DNA of 64,000 nucleotides from Thalassotalea sp. (GCA_029237915.1 JAQWHD010000032.1:62001-126000); one strand, 5' to 3'; shown: positions 25,998 to 35,977, numbered from the stretch's first letter. Numbers and translations: made by a program. The notes: generated by a model not told the origin, from the letters alone.

Positions 25998-27818
25998 GTG
26001 TTAGATAAATTACGTAATGTTGCCATTATTGCTCACGTTGACCACGGTAAAACAACTTTGGTCGATAAGTTATTAGAACAATCAGGTACGCTTGATGCTC
26101 GTGGCGGTCTAGAAGAACGCACCATGGATTCAAACGATATCGAGAAAGAACGTGGTATCACAATCCTAGCTAAAAACACGGCTATTAACTGGAATGGTTA
26201 CCGTGTAAACATCGTAGATACTCCTGGCCATGCTGATTTCGGTGGTGAAGTTGAGCGTGTTATGTCAATGGTAGATTCTGTGTTACTTATCGTTGATGCT
26301 CAAGAAGGTCCAATGCCGCAAACTCGCTTTGTAACTAAAAAAGCGTTTGCTCAAGGTTTAAAACCAATTGTTGTAATTAACAAAGTTGATAAGCCTGGTT
26401 CTCGTCCTGATTGGGTTATGGATCAAGTTTTTGAATTATTTGATAACCTTGGTGCTACTGATGAACAGCTTGACTTTAAAGTTGTTTACGCTTCAGCTAT
26501 CAATGGTTGGGCTACACTTGAAGAAGGCGCAACTGGCACAGACATGACGCCATTGTTCGATACTATTCTTAACGAAGTACCACAACCAACAGCAGATCCA
26601 GATGGCGCATTCCAAATGCAAATCTCGCAACTTGATTACAGCTCATATCTAGGCGTAATTGGTGTTGGTCGTATTACTCGTGGTTCTGTTAAGCCAAACC
26701 AACAAGTAACTATTAATCTAGCAAACGGCGGCGTACATAACGCTAAAGTTGGTAAAGTATTCGGTTACTTAGGTTTAGAGCGTCATGATATTGAAGAAGG
26801 TTTTGCTGGTGATATCATCGCAATTACTGGTTTAGGTGAATTAAAAATATCTGACACTATTTGTTGTCCAACAGAAGTTGAAGGTTTGCCGTTACTATCT
26901 GTAGATGAACCAACCATCAACATGACTTTCCAAGTTAATACTTCACCATTTTGTGGTAAAGAAGGTAAGTTCGTTACGTCACGTAACATCAAAGACCGTT
27001 TAGACAAAGAGTTAATTCATAACGTTGCATTACGTGTTGAGCAATTAGACGATGCAGATAAATTTAAAGTATCTGGCCGTGGTGAACTTCACTTAGGTAT
27101 CTTAATTGAAAACATGCGTCGTGAAGGTTTTGAGTTAGCTGTATCTCGTCCAGAAGTTATTATTCGTGAAATTAATGGTGAATTACAAGAACCATATGAA
27201 TCAGTAACGATTGATGTTGAAGAGCAACATCAAGGACCTATCATGGAAAAAATGGGTGTTCGTAAAGCTGAATTAACAGATATGGCACCAGATGGTACAG
27301 GTCGTATCCGTATGGACTTTATCATGCCATCTCGTGGTCTTATCGGTTTCCAAACTGAATTTATGACACTTACTTCAGGTTCTGGTTTAATTTACCACAC
27401 GTTCCTTCAGTACGGTCCTCATAAAGGCGGCGAAATCGGTCAACGTAAAAATGGTGTAATGATCGCCAATGCTACGGGTAAAGCTCTTACTAACGCTATC
27501 TTTAACTTACAATCTCGTGGTCGTATGTTAATTGGTCACGGTATCGATATCTACGAAGGCCAAGTAATTGGTATTCACTCTCGTGATAACGATTTAACTG
27601 TAAATGCTCTTAAAGGTAAGCAGTTAACTAACGTTCGTTCATCAGGTACTGATGAAGCGCAAACACTTACGCCGCCAATCATCATGTCTTTAGAGCAAGC
27701 GCTTGAATTCATCGATAATGACGAGTTAGTAGAAGTTACACCAGAAAGCATCCGTATACGTAAAAAAATGTTAAAAGAAAACGAACGTAAACGTGATACA
27801 CGTGCTGTTAAAAAATAA
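25998..27818 (+). CDS. typA: BipA/TypA, ribosome-associated translational GTPase
   Basis: A 606-residue translational GTPase with the family start [20 protein letters not shown]. The G1 motif is AHVDHGKTT (12-20), then DTPGHADF (G3) and NKVD (G4), followed by the EF-G-like domains and the BipA-specific C-terminal domain. It assists 50S subunit assembly, especially under cold or stress, which fits a cold-adapted marine host. The start is GTG, as the conserved second codon onward requires. It stands alone, between terminators. Confidence 0.97.
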   Translation: MLDKLRNVAIIAHVDHGKTTLVDKLLEQSGTLDARGGLEERTMDSNDIEKERGITILAKNTAINWNGYRVNIVDTPGHADFGGEVERVMSMVDSVLLIVDAQEGPMPQTRFVTKKAFAQGLKPIVVINKVDKPGSRPDWVMDQVFELFDNLGATDEQLDFKVVYASAINGWATLEEGATGTDMTPLFDTILNEVPQPTADPDGAFQMQISQLDYSSYLGVIGVGRITRGSVKPNQQVTINLANGGVHNAKVGKVFGYLGLERHDIEEGFAGDIIAITGLGELKISDTICCPTEVEGLPLLSVDEPTINMTFQVNTSPFCGKEGKFVTSRNIKDRLDKELIHNVALRVEQLDDADKFKVSGRGELHLGILIENMRREGFELAVSRPEVIIREINGELQEPYESVTIDVEEQHQGPIMEKMGVRKAELTDMAPDGTGRIRMDFIMPSRGLIGFQTEFMTLTSGSGLIYHTFLQYGPHKGGEIGQRKNGVMIANATGKALTNAIFNLQSRGRMLIGHGIDIYEGQVIGIHSRDNDLTVNALKGKQLTNVRSSGTDEAQTLTPPIIMSLEQALEFIDNDELVEVTPESIRIRKKMLKENERKRDTRAVKK

Positions 27819-27840
27819 TTAAAGATTAATCTTTAATATA

Positions 27841-27870
27841 AAATGCTGACTTAGGTCAGCATTTTTTTTG
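27841..27870 (+). terminator. Intrinsic terminator of bipA
   Basis: Stem AATGCTGAC / GTCAGCATT with a TTAG loop and a run of eight T. Confidence 0.92.
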
Positions 27871-27965
27871 CTTTGAAATTAATAGACTCATAAATAAACA
27901 CTGGTTAGCTAACAATGGTGGGATCAGTTTACTTATATTGATGATGGCTAGAACATAGTACAAAT

Positions 27966-27993
27966 AAAAATGCCAGCTTACGCTGGCATTTTT
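27966..27993. terminator. Bidirectional terminator between bipA and sodB
   Basis: TGCCAGC / GCTGGCA with a 4-base loop, flanked by A5 and T5, so it can work for both strands; here it most likely ends sodB transcription. A further short palindrome AAGGTGTC/GACACCTT lies at 28021-28037. Confidence 0.8.
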
Positions 27994-28063
27994 GTGTCTA
28001 ACTTTTTGTAACTAACTAGCAAGGTGTCTGACACCTTGATAGGTTTCTAATAAACGGAGTTTA

Positions 28064-28648
28064 TTAAGCTGTGAAGTTTGCGTTAGCAAATTCCCAGTTA
28101 GCTAGTGCATAGAAAGCTTCCATGTAGCTAGGGCGTAAGTTACGGTAATCGATGTAGTAAGCGTGTTCCCATAAATCAACAGTGATTAGTGGTGTAACAC
28201 CTGCTTCAGTGATTGGTGTAGCAGCGTTAGATGTATTAACAATCGCTAATGAACCGTCTGCGTTTTTAACTAACCAAGTCCAGCTTGAACCGAAGTTGTT
28301 TACTGCGCTGTCAGTGAATTTAGCTTTAAATTCTGCGAAAGAGCCAAATTGTGCATCAATTGCAGCAGCTAATTCGCCAACAGGTGCGCCAGAAGCGTTA
28401 GGTGTTAGTGAATTCCAGTAGAATGTGTGATTCCAGATTTGCGCGGCATTGTTAAATACACCACCAGTAGAAGACTTAACGATTTCTTCTAAAGATTTTT
28501 CTGCTAAATCAGTCCCTTCGATTAGGCCATTTAATTTAACAACGTAAGTGTTGTGATGCTTGCCGTAATGAAACTCTAAAGTTTCTTGAGAAATATGCGG
28601 TGCTAATGCATCCATTGCATATGGTAATGCAGGTAATGTAATCGCCAT
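28064..28648 (-). CDS. sodB: Iron superoxide dismutase
   Basis: A 194-residue Fe-type superoxide dismutase, a cytosolic enzyme that converts superoxide to peroxide and oxygen. Metal ligands are H27 (in EFHYGKHH), H74 (IWNHTFYWN), D158 and H162 (DLWEHAYYIDY). The AAQIWNHTFYWN and FGSSWTWLV stretches and overall length fit the iron form rather than the manganese form. The N-terminus (MAITLPALPY) matches the family and fixes the start. It is transcribed alone. Confidence 0.96.
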   Translation of the reverse strand: MAITLPALPYAMDALAPHISQETLEFHYGKHHNTYVVKLNGLIEGTDLAEKSLEEIVKSSTGGVFNNAAQIWNHTFYWNSLTPNASGAPVGELAAAIDAQFGSFAEFKAKFTDSAVNNFGSSWTWLVKNADGSLAIVNTSNAATPITEAGVTPLITVDLWEHAYYIDYRNLRPSYMEAFYALANWEFANANFTA

Positions 28649-28993
28649 GGTCTGACTCCGTGATAATTGATAAAAATAATTTAAACAGCGTACTACTGCA
28701 TAGCTAGTTAGATCCGAGCAATCTAATTAACTAGGCCAAAAAAGGATGGCCGACAGTAATTGCGTCATAGTTTACTTATTTTGAGATAGTTTGCTAGTTT
28801 AATTCAGTATTGTTTATGAATAGTGATTATAAGGGAAAGTTATAGTTGCTAGATTGTTAATGGGTTTGCTTATTAGAGTTATAAAAGGTATTTTAGCAAG
28901 TGGAAAAACAATAATATTAAAGTCGTATAACCCTATTAACATTAAGGTTTATGCGATATAAAAATTAATAAAAATAAAATTTATAGGTGAATT
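28649..28993. other. Divergent gap, sodB / PuuD-like gene
   Basis: About 345 bp of AT-rich DNA between divergent genes. It must hold both promoters, but I see no confident operator; in particular I found no clear Fur box. TAGGTG before the ATG at 28994 is the likely ribosome site. Confidence 0.5.
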
Positions 28994-29629
28994 ATGGAAA
29001 TTTTAGCAATCTTGGCTCGTTGGGGTCATCTGTTGTTCGGTATTACTTGGATTGGTTTATTGTATTACTTTAACTTTATTCAAGGTGGCTATTTTAAAAA
29101 GGCGAGCCCTGAAGGTTTAGCCGATGCGAAAAAAGCATTAGCTCCAGATGCTCTTTGGTGGTTCCGTTGGGCAGCAATGTTCACATTTATTACCGGTGCT
29201 ATCTTAATTGTTGGTGTTGCTCAGTTAGGGCAAATGAACGCAAGCATTATCCTTGGTGCGACTATGGGTACACTAATGTTTTTAAATGTTTGGTTAATTA
29301 TCTGGCCAAACCAAAAAATTGCTTTAGGCATGGTTGAAGGTGACGCACCTGCAGCTGGTGGTAAAGCGTTATTAGCATCACGTACAAATACTTTATTCTC
29401 AGGCCCTATGGCTTTCTTTATGCTAGCAGGTCCACATTTCGGTACTGTAGGTATGGGTTGGGGCACTGGCATGGATTCAATCGCATTATGGATTGGTTTA
29501 GGCATTATTGCTCTAATACAAGTAAATGCTGTTGTTGGTAAGTTAGGTCTAATGACTACTGTTAAAGGTGTTATTCATTCAAGCTTAGCATTAACTGCAG
29601 TGTTAGTTGCGGTATTAAAGCTAGTTTAA
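28994..29629 (+). CDS. Membrane protein related to the N-terminal domain of urate hydroxylase PuuD
   Basis: A 211-residue protein with about five or six membrane helices. The opening ILARWGHLLFGITWIGLLYYFNFIQ carries the HxxxGxxWIG pattern of the membrane domain of PuuD-type proteins (COG3748), with a second conserved part around LWWFRWAAMFTFITGA and MFLNVWLIIWPNQKIALG. Full PuuD adds a C-terminal cytochrome c domain, which is absent here (no CxxCH). No purine catabolism genes are nearby, so urate oxidation should not be assumed. A quinone- or haem-linked role is conceivable but unproven. Confidence 0.72.
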   Translation: MEILAILARWGHLLFGITWIGLLYYFNFIQGGYFKKASPEGLADAKKALAPDALWWFRWAAMFTFITGAILIVGVAQLGQMNASIILGATMGTLMFLNVWLIIWPNQKIALGMVEGDAPAAGGKALLASRTNTLFSGPMAFFMLAGPHFGTVGMGWGTGMDSIALWIGLGIIALIQVNAVVGKLGLMTTVKGVIHSSLALTAVLVAVLKLV

Positions 29630-29657
29630 TACAAGCTTCAATATAGTAATACTAATT

Positions 29658-29680
29658 AACCGGGCAATGCCCGGTTTTTT
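29658..29680 (+). terminator. Intrinsic terminator of the PuuD-like gene
   Basis: Stem ACCGGGCA / TGCCCGGT followed by T6. Confidence 0.9.
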
Positions 29681-29812
29681 ATTGTCTATGGAAAAGTATT
29701 CAGGCTATTTTTTCAGGGATATATTGAAATTTGACCTAGATCGTTAAAAAATAACCGCGATTAGATAAAATATTGTTATGCTTAATATAATCATTACCTA
29801 AATCATCAAAAT

Positions 29813-30631
29813 ATGAATCATACATTTAAACAGCTTATAACTTCTTGTGCCTTTTTATTTTATGCTGGTGCTGTTAATGCTGAGGAGCCTAAAGAGCAAG
29901 TAGATTCAACTCAAGCTCAACCAGCTAAAGAATTAACAGCTGAAGAGATGGAACTTGAAGCGAAACAAAAAGCTGCAGAGGCTACCGGACTAGATCCTAC
30001 CCAAGTGGTCGGTCGGGTTGAGTTTAACTATTCATACATTGAGAAAAAGAATGGTACTGAACGTCAAAGTGGTATTTTAGCTCTAGATAAAGACATTAGT
30101 AAAAAAACAGTTATCGGTATGGAAATACCTTTAGCCACGGCTCAATTAGCTAATGGTGATGAACAAAACGGTATTGGTGATGTAAAATTACAAATTAGAC
30201 ATTTAGCTTTTGTAAAAGGCAAGTTTGTTACTTCTTTTGGTAGTAGTGTTACCTTAGATACCTCTTCTGAAGACCAATTAGGTGATAACGCCCACGCTAT
30301 TGGTGTCGGTATGTTTAATGCGTGGAAACACGGTGAGTGGTTAGTGGCTAACGTGACTAGCGTAAAAGTATCTGAAGATGAAAACTATGATTCAGTATCA
30401 TTAAGCCCAATCGTTGCATATCAGCCTATGGCCAAATACTTAAGTTATGTTCGAGTTGCTGGCTCTTATGTTTTACGAACCGATTCTGGTGATAGCATTA
30501 CTAATGCTTACGTTAATCTAGGTAAAGTAATGCCGAATAAAGATGTGTATTCGTTTGGTACCAAATTTAATATTAGTGGTCCTGATGATGACGACTTTGT
30601 CTTATTTTTAGGTTACCGTCGTTTGTTTTAA
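29813..30631 (+). CDS. Outer-membrane beta-barrel protein of unknown function
   Basis: A 272-residue protein with a signal peptide (cleavage after VNA, about residue 23), an acidic, Ala/Glu/Lys-rich helical stretch (about 25-57, ELTAEEMELEAKQKAAEATG) and then a barrel-like region of alternating strands ending in LGYRRLF. Strands such as IGMEIPLATAQLANGDEQNGIGDVKLQIRH resemble Phenol_MetA_deg-type barrels. The N-terminal helical segment could form a periplasmic coiled coil. No ribosome site is clear before the ATG. It stands alone; substrate or role is unknown. Confidence 0.65.
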   Translation: MNHTFKQLITSCAFLFYAGAVNAEEPKEQVDSTQAQPAKELTAEEMELEAKQKAAEATGLDPTQVVGRVEFNYSYIEKKNGTERQSGILALDKDISKKTVIGMEIPLATAQLANGDEQNGIGDVKLQIRHLAFVKGKFVTSFGSSVTLDTSSEDQLGDNAHAIGVGMFNAWKHGEWLVANVTSVKVSEDENYDSVSLSPIVAYQPMAKYLSYVRVAGSYVLRTDSGDSITNAYVNLGKVMPNKDVYSFGTKFNISGPDDDDFVLFLGYRRLF

Positions 30632-30689
30632 AAAGCATGGTGGGCAACTCTGGTTGCCCTAATATATCGGCCTCATTAGTCGCAGTTAG

Positions 30690-30917
30690 TTACTCTAATA
30701 GCCCTGCGTATGGACGATAACGCGCAGCATCGATAATTGCCCATAAATGCACTAACGCGCCAACAATCCATAATACGATAGTGAAATACAATACGGCACT
30801 AATCGTAAAAAATAAAATAGCAGCCATCAATCTGCCTTGTACTAACTGTCCTAACCCTGGTATGAATACGTTGCATATTGCCGCTAATACATTACCACCA
30901 GATCCTTGTCCTGCCAT
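30690..30917 (-). CDS. Small two-helix membrane protein with a GLGQLxxG motif
   Basis: A 75-residue protein with two hydrophobic segments (about 8-25 and 29-58) and the motif FIPGLGQLVQGRLMAAILFF, like small TM2-type and related membrane proteins, followed by a polar tail IDAARYRPY. GGAGTAG before the ATG supports the start. Length and spacing are complete for such proteins. No function is assigned; it is divergent from yihY. Confidence 0.65.
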   Translation of the reverse strand: MAGQGSGGNVLAAICNVFIPGLGQLVQGRLMAAILFFTISAVLYFTIVLWIVGALVHLWAIIDAARYRPYAGLLE

Positions 30918-31015
30918 CTTCTACTCCTAAGTGATTAAGTTTAAATCACATCTTTAATGTAATTGGTATAAACTCAGTATAATGCTTTTCAAAAAATAAA
31001 TATAAAGATCATTAG

Positions 31016-31903
31016 ATGAAATTGTCACAAATTATTGCACGCAGGCCCAAGCTTTTAATTACCTATCGCTTTTTTCAGCACTTTATTACCCGCTGTAAAC
31101 ACGACCAAATCCAAGTATCTTCGGGGTACTTATCGTATGTGACGTTAATGTCTTTAGTGCCATTAGTGATGGTGATGGTGTCTATAGTGTCAGCGTTTCC
31201 TATTTTTGGTGAATTACATAACGATATCGAGAATTTCATCTTTAGTAATTTTGTCCCTGCGGCATCGGAGCAAATTCATCAACAAATAGACGGCTTTGTG
31301 ACTAATGCTTCGCAGATGCCAGCTGCAGCAATATTTTTCTTATTCGTGTTGGCTCTGCTAATGATTTCAGCTGTGGATAAATCATTAAATCGAATTTGGA
31401 AAATACATAAGCGCCGCAAACGTATAACTGCATTTGCAATCTATTGGATGATCTTAACTTTAGGGCCGATTTTAGTCGGTATTAGCATTATCGCGACATC
31501 TTATGTAGTTTCATTAGCAACGTTTAGAGGCGTTGATATGACAGGCTTTAATGAGTTGCTGTTACGACTGTTGCCATTAATGGCTTCACTAGCCGGCTAT
31601 CTAGTGCTTTACATGGTAGTACCTAATATTAATGTAAAGTTTAAGCACGCCATTCTTGGGGCAACAGTTGCTACAGTTTTATTCGAGTTAGCCAAGAAAG
31701 CATTCGCTGCTTATGTTACTCACCTACCGTCATACGAAGCCATATATGGCGCACTAGCAGTGATCCCTATTTTATTTTTATGGGTGTATTTATCTTGGCT
31801 TATTGTCTTTATTGGTGCTGAATTAGTCGTTTGTATGCAAGAATTCAATGGTTTTGTAAATAAACCGTCTAAAATTACAGATACTGATCGATCAAAAGGG
31901 TAA
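31016..31903 (+). CDS. yihY: YihY/BrkB-family inner-membrane protein
   Basis: A 295-residue protein with about six membrane helices, opening with a cytoplasmic stretch (TRCKHDQIQVSSGYLSYVTLMSLVPL) and containing DKSLNRIWK and LFLWVYLSWLIVFIGAELV, all typical of the YihY/BrkB (UPF0761) family. The biochemical role is unsettled; early reports calling it RNase BN were withdrawn. It heads a plus-strand run with pip, dtd and the fabY-type gene, matching the conserved yihY-dtd-yiiD neighbourhood of enteric bacteria. Confidence 0.9.
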   Translation: MKLSQIIARRPKLLITYRFFQHFITRCKHDQIQVSSGYLSYVTLMSLVPLVMVMVSIVSAFPIFGELHNDIENFIFSNFVPAASEQIHQQIDGFVTNASQMPAAAIFFLFVLALLMISAVDKSLNRIWKIHKRRKRITAFAIYWMILTLGPILVGISIIATSYVVSLATFRGVDMTGFNELLLRLLPLMASLAGYLVLYMVVPNINVKFKHAILGATVATVLFELAKKAFAAYVTHLPSYEAIYGALAVIPILFLWVYLSWLIVFIGAELVVCMQEFNGFVNKPSKITDTDRSKG

Positions 31904-31906
31904 CCC

Positions 31907-32863
31907 GTGCAACCTTTATATCCCAAAATTAAACCAAATAGTGAAACCTTTCTTGAGTTTGGCGAGCACAAAGTTTACGTCGAAGAAAGTGGTAATCCGG
32001 ATGGCGTCCCTGTGCTTTATTTACATGGTGGGCCAGGCGGTGGTAGCAGCCCAGAGCATCGCCGTTATTTTAATCCTGAAAAATATAGGATCATAATCTT
32101 TGATCAACGAGGTTGTGGAAAGTCCACTCCACACGCAAGTGTTGTAGGCAATTCTACTTGGGATTTAATTGATGATATTGAAGAGATCAGAGAGCATTTT
32201 GCGATAACTAAATGGTTAATTTCTGGCGGCTCATGGGGCACAACATTAGCGCTGGCATATGGTGTTAAGTTTCCACAAAGAGTAACCGGTTTTATTTTAA
32301 GAGGGATATTTTTAGGCACACAAGCGGAAGTCGATTGGCTTTATGGAGAAGATGGAGCCGGTGCAATATATCCAGATCATTACCAAGACTTTATGGCCCC
32401 ATTAGGTCATGAACAATCCCCAGATGTGGTTTCAGCATTTAATAAGCAATTATTTGATAGCAATGAAATAGCTCGTATTGCCAGTGCTAAAGCCTGGACA
32501 TTATGGGAAACAAAAATATCGGCTCTACATATAGATAAAACTGAGTTAATTAGTGCCCAAGAAACGCATCAAGCAATCGCCATGGCCTGTATTGAAAACC
32601 ATTATTTTGCCAATAAATGCTTTTTTGAGGATAATTACTTATTAAACAATATTCATCTAATAAGTCATATCCCAGCATTTATTATTCATGGCCGTTACGA
32701 TATGGTCTGCCAAATAAAACAAGCCTGGTTATTAGCTAATCAATGGGAGAATGCACAATTACAAATAATCCCTAAAGCTGGTCATAGTGGTTTTGAACAA
32801 GGTATTATTGATGCAATATGTAGAGCTAGTGATAAAATGGCTGATTTTCTAATAAGTAAATAA
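31907..32863 (+). CDS. pip: Proline iminopeptidase (alpha/beta hydrolase, S33)
   Basis: A 318-residue cytosolic peptidase that removes N-terminal proline. The oxyanion region HGGPGGGSS, DQRGCGKS and the nucleophile elbow GGSWGTT (S109) are the signature of the family, and the catalytic His lies near the C-terminus in AGHSGFEQG. The start is GTG at 31907, with AAGGG just upstream overlapping the yihY stop by only 3 bp spacing, so it is translated with yihY. It is inserted between yihY and dtd. Confidence 0.94.
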   Translation: MQPLYPKIKPNSETFLEFGEHKVYVEESGNPDGVPVLYLHGGPGGGSSPEHRRYFNPEKYRIIIFDQRGCGKSTPHASVVGNSTWDLIDDIEEIREHFAITKWLISGGSWGTTLALAYGVKFPQRVTGFILRGIFLGTQAEVDWLYGEDGAGAIYPDHYQDFMAPLGHEQSPDVVSAFNKQLFDSNEIARIASAKAWTLWETKISALHIDKTELISAQETHQAIAMACIENHYFANKCFFEDNYLLNNIHLISHIPAFIIHGRYDMVCQIKQAWLLANQWENAQLQIIPKAGHSGFEQGIIDAICRASDKMADFLISK

Positions 32864-32931
32864 GTCGCAATATATAAGCTGCAAAAATTAAAGCGCCAAA
32901 CATTTAAAATAACAAAGTAAAAGATAACAAT

Positions 32932-33369
32932 ATGATCGCGTTAGTACAAAGAGTATCCCAAGCCTCAGTGTCCATTGATGGCAAAGTAAATGGTGAAATT
33001 GATAAAGGTTTAATGGTACTCGTTGCCGTAGAACATGCCGATACAGAAGCTAAAGCTAAACGCCTAGCAGAACGTGTTGCTGGGTATCGGATGTTTAGTG
33101 ATGAGCAAGGTAAAATGAATTTAAACGTTGGCCAAGTTGGTGGTGATATTTTAGTGGTATCGCAATTTACTTTGGCCGCTGAAACTACCCGAGGTATGCG
33201 CCCAAGTTTCTCTAAATCAGCAGAGCCTAGCTTAGGTAAACATTTATATGAATATTTTTGTGAGCAACTAAGGGGACTAGGCTTTAAGGTACCAACCGGA
33301 ATTTTTGCTGCTGATATGCAGGTATCATTAATTAATGATGGCCCAGTAACATTCACTTTAACTGTGTGA
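32932..33369 (+). CDS. dtd: D-aminoacyl-tRNA deacylase
   Basis: A 145-residue DTD that hydrolyses D-amino acids (and glycine) mischarged on tRNA. The two cross-subunit active-site motifs are SQFTLAA (77-83, T80) and GPVT (137-140, the Gly-cisPro motif). The N-terminus [17 protein letters not shown] is canonical. It lies 68 bp after pip and 36 bp before the fabY-like gene, within a probable operon. Confidence 0.97.
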   Translation: MIALVQRVSQASVSIDGKVNGEIDKGLMVLVAVEHADTEAKAKRLAERVAGYRMFSDEQGKMNLNVGQVGGDILVVSQFTLAAETTRGMRPSFSKSAEPSLGKHLYEYFCEQLRGLGFKVPTGIFAADMQVSLINDGPVTFTLTV

Positions 33370-33405
33370 ACAATTTTATCCCCAATAGTATGAGCTGCTA
33401 ACTTT

Positions 33406-34353
33406 ATGAATTCCAATTTAATCGATCCGAGCGCAACCAACTCGAATCAATATCAAATATGCACACCCAAAACTGAGCAAGAAGTTGCTGCATACCAGCA
33501 CGTTCGTTTTAATGAATTACGCAAACCATGGCAACAGCCTAAAGGCAGTGAAATAGACGACTTAGAAAGCCAAGCTGTGCATAGAATGGTATGTGATGGG
33601 CAAGGTAATGTGTTGGCAGTAGGGCGCTTGCATAAAGTATCTACAACTGATGCGCAAATACGTTTTATGGCGGTAGACAATAATTATCAAGGTAAAGGTC
33701 TTGGTAACTTGGTGTTAGAAGCTCTAGAGCAGGAAGCCGTAAAGCAGGGAGTGCTAGAAATTCAGCTAAATGCTCGTGAGGTGGCGCTAAGTTTTTATAA
33801 AAAGAATGGCTACACTTTAATAGAACAAGTACATACTCTTTACGATGAGGTTAAGCATTATTCGATGAAGAAAATGCTTGTCGAAAATCCTGATAATTGT
33901 GCGCAGAGCTTATCCCAACTGAAACAGTCATGGCACAACACCATTCCTATGGCGAAAGCTATGCAGCTGCAGCCAAGTTTTTATAACCGCGACGAATTGT
34001 ATGTTGTTGCCGACAGAGCGGCTAACATCAATTTACACAATACTATGTTCGCTGGTAGCATTTATACTTTAGCAACATTAACTGGTTGGGGATGGGTACA
34101 ATTACTGCTAAATGATAATAATTTATCAGCAGATATCGTATTAGCCGATGGAAATATCCGCTATATCAAACCACTCAATGGTGAGCCGCTAGCGAAAACT
34201 TCGGCCAAGTTTGCTTCTGGTAAAATTGCTGCTATTTCTCGAGGACGTAAAGTCAGGATCAATGTGCAAGTTAATGTCCATGATGGTGATAATGTGGTTG
34301 CCGAATTTCATGGCAAGTACGTTGCTATTCCGACCAGTAAAGAAGAAGATTAA
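33406..34353 (+). CDS. fabY: YiiD/FabY-type fusion: GNAT domain plus hotdog domain
   Basis: A 315-residue two-domain protein. The N-terminal GNAT acetyltransferase (about 20-150) shows the acyl-CoA loop NNYQGKGLGNLVLEALE. The C-terminal YiiD-type hotdog domain (about 165-310) has HNTMFAGSIYTLATLTGWGWVQLLL, the thioesterase-like helix. The E. coli YiiD/FabY relative is linked to the start of fatty-acid synthesis; enzymatic activity here is inferred from domain order and the conserved position next to dtd. An alternative is a plain acetyltransferase/thioesterase of unknown substrate. Confidence 0.85.
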   Translation: MNSNLIDPSATNSNQYQICTPKTEQEVAAYQHVRFNELRKPWQQPKGSEIDDLESQAVHRMVCDGQGNVLAVGRLHKVSTTDAQIRFMAVDNNYQGKGLGNLVLEALEQEAVKQGVLEIQLNAREVALSFYKKNGYTLIEQVHTLYDEVKHYSMKKMLVENPDNCAQSLSQLKQSWHNTIPMAKAMQLQPSFYNRDELYVVADRAANINLHNTMFAGSIYTLATLTGWGWVQLLLNDNNLSADIVLADGNIRYIKPLNGEPLAKTSAKFASGKIAAISRGRKVRINVQVNVHDGDNVVAEFHGKYVAIPTSKEED

Positions 34354-34355
34354 TA

Positions 34356-35222
34356 ATGACAATAAATGATGGTGCACAACCTAGCGTTGGGATCCTTGGT
34401 GCTGGTTGGCTTGGTTTACCTCTCGCCGAGCACTTACAAAAGCAAGGGGTGAATGTACTTGCTAGTTGCCAATCGGAACAAGGTTTGCAAGCACTTACTT
34501 CGGCTGGTGTTCCTTCTACTGTGTTATCCGTTCAGGTTAATGCATTAGAGCCACAAGATAGTGGGCTTTTACAACAGCAATGCATCATTATCTGTATCCC
34601 TCCGGGTATTCGTTATGGTAAAGGCGATTATCCACAAAAAATAAAACAAATCGTCGATGCGGCAAGCGCTGTAAATAGTAAAGTTGAAAGCTTAATTTTA
34701 CTAAGCTCTACGGCTGTTTATAATGGTTTGCAAGGAGAGGTTAATGAGCTTAGTAAACTTGATCATAGCGCAGAGAAAGTCGCACTGATTGCGGAAGCTG
34801 AACAGTGTGTTCTTAACTCGAATATTACCCATAAATGTGTCGTGCGTCTTGCCGGTTTAATTGGCTACAATCGACAACCAGGAAAGTTTTTTAGCAATGG
34901 TCGAAGTATTCCAAATCCAGACTCTGTGGTTAACTTTATTCATCGAGATGATGTTATCGGACTATTAACACAGTTAATTGCGGTGATACCTACTTGGCAA
35001 CAAGGTAAGGCAGAAATTATAAACGGTGTGATTGATGATCACCCACTAAGAAAAGATTTTTATAATAAAGCCGTTGCTAAATTAGCAGCTGAAAAACCTA
35101 AATTTCAACAGCAACAAGAAATTAAAGGAAAACAAGTAAACAGTGTTAATATAAAGCAATTATCGTATCGATTTATTCACTCGAATTTAATCCAGTATTT
35201 AGACAGTAACGAGGCCTACTAA
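34356..35222 (+). CDS. YeeZ-like NAD(P)-binding epimerase/reductase
   Basis: A 288-residue extended SDR-like protein. The nucleotide-binding glycine motif is VGILGAGWLGLPLAEHL (from about residue 11), followed by LLSSTAVYNG, the position of the SDR serine. The family is close to YeeZ, whose substrate is not known. The ATG follows the fabY stop by 3 bp, so the two are probably cotranslated. The C-terminus (LSYRFIHSNLIQYLDSNEAY) is polar and the length normal. No pathway context identifies the substrate. Confidence 0.8.
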   Translation: MTINDGAQPSVGILGAGWLGLPLAEHLQKQGVNVLASCQSEQGLQALTSAGVPSTVLSVQVNALEPQDSGLLQQQCIIICIPPGIRYGKGDYPQKIKQIVDAASAVNSKVESLILLSSTAVYNGLQGEVNELSKLDHSAEKVALIAEAEQCVLNSNITHKCVVRLAGLIGYNRQPGKFFSNGRSIPNPDSVVNFIHRDDVIGLLTQLIAVIPTWQQGKAEIINGVIDDHPLRKDFYNKAVAKLAAEKPKFQQQQEIKGKQVNSVNIKQLSYRFIHSNLIQYLDSNEAY

Positions 35223-35225
35223 CAA

Positions 35226-35489
35226 ATGAAAGCTAATACTCAAGCTTGTATGCAAGAGCCAAGCTTTACAAAGAAAAAAGTAACACTGTTAACTATTGTC
35301 TTATGGTTGCATATTACTATTTTGGATTTGTTTGTGGTTACAGCAAAAGGGCCGCAAATGCTGTGGCAGGATAATATTAAACTAGAGACACTGCTAACCC
35401 ATGCGTTCTTAGTAGCGATTAGTGTGCTCATCTTTGTCAGCGTTCATCACGCTTATACCATTAAAAATAATAAATCACTTACCAAGTAG
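35226..35489 (+). CDS. Small membrane protein, two predicted helices
   Basis: An 87-residue protein with hydrophobic segments at about 19-38 and 57-75 and positively charged ends, unrecognised otherwise. It starts 4 bp after the YeeZ-like stop and ends 11 bp before the next gene, so it is part of the same transcript. Codon use is like its neighbours. It has two cysteines, one in the N-terminal tail. No function is proposed. Confidence 0.65.
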   Translation: MKANTQACMQEPSFTKKKVTLLTIVLWLHITILDLFVVTAKGPQMLWQDNIKLETLLTHAFLVAISVLIFVSVHHAYTIKNNKSLTK

Positions 35490-35500
35490 CTACTAATATT

Positions 35501-35977
35501 ATGAATCATAAAACCAGCTTTACCCTTGACCGAGCGCATTACAACGAATGTTTTGAGCAATCAAATTCGCTAGTGCCAAAATCTAACAGTCGCTACATAA
35601 AACCCGGAGTTATGGTGCTCTTTGGCTTGTTTTTTTATGCCACAAAAATAGAGGGAATAAGTGCTCACTTAGGTGCTTTCTTCTTTATATTAGCTTTTGT
35701 TGAAGCGCTAAATATTATTTATGCACGTGCTTGGTGGGTTACTAGGCAAATGTTCAGTAAAGCTGCAGGTAATGAGGTAACAATATCATTGACGGAACAA
35801 GGGGTAGAAATACATTCTGACTTCGTTAATCAATCTATTGCCTGGGCCGATATTAGTAGCGCTATAGCCACTGAAAAAGGTTTGGTGTTGAAAGTTAATA
35901 ATGCCAGTCATTACCTATCTCAAAGTTGCTTTAGCGACGATGCCTGGCAATACATCAACTCTAAATTACCGCGATAA
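35501..35977 (+). CDS. YcxB-like membrane protein
   Basis: A 158-residue protein with two hydrophobic segments (about 34-47 and 52-70) and a C-terminal soluble domain of the YcxB type (VTISLTEQGVEIHSDFVNQSIAWADISSAIATEKGLVLKV), a small PH-like fold. The family has no fixed function. It is the last gene of the plus-strand run and ends exactly where the convergent M48 peptidase gene ends (35977/35978), leaving no room for a terminator between them. Confidence 0.75.
   Translation: MNHKTSFTLDRAHYNECFEQSNSLVPKSNSRYIKPGVMVLFGLFFYATKIEGISAHLGAFFFILAFVEALNIIYARAWWVTRQMFSKAAGNEVTISLTEQGVEIHSDFVNQSIAWADISSAIATEKGLVLKVNNASHYLSQSCFSDDAWQYINSKLPR

Noticed and set aside
28994-29629. Calling the PuuD-like gene urate hydroxylase
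   Set aside because: The cytochrome c domain and any purine catabolic neighbours are missing, so only homology to the membrane domain is claimed.
29731-29744. FNR-like sequence TTGACCTAGATCGT upstream of the barrel gene at 29813
   Set aside because: Only 7 of 10 consensus positions match, compared with 9 of 10 before nosR. Too weak to call.
30642-30659. Inverted repeat GGGCAAC/GTTGCCC after the barrel gene as a terminator
   Set aside because: No convincing T-run on either strand. It may help end transcription but is not listed.
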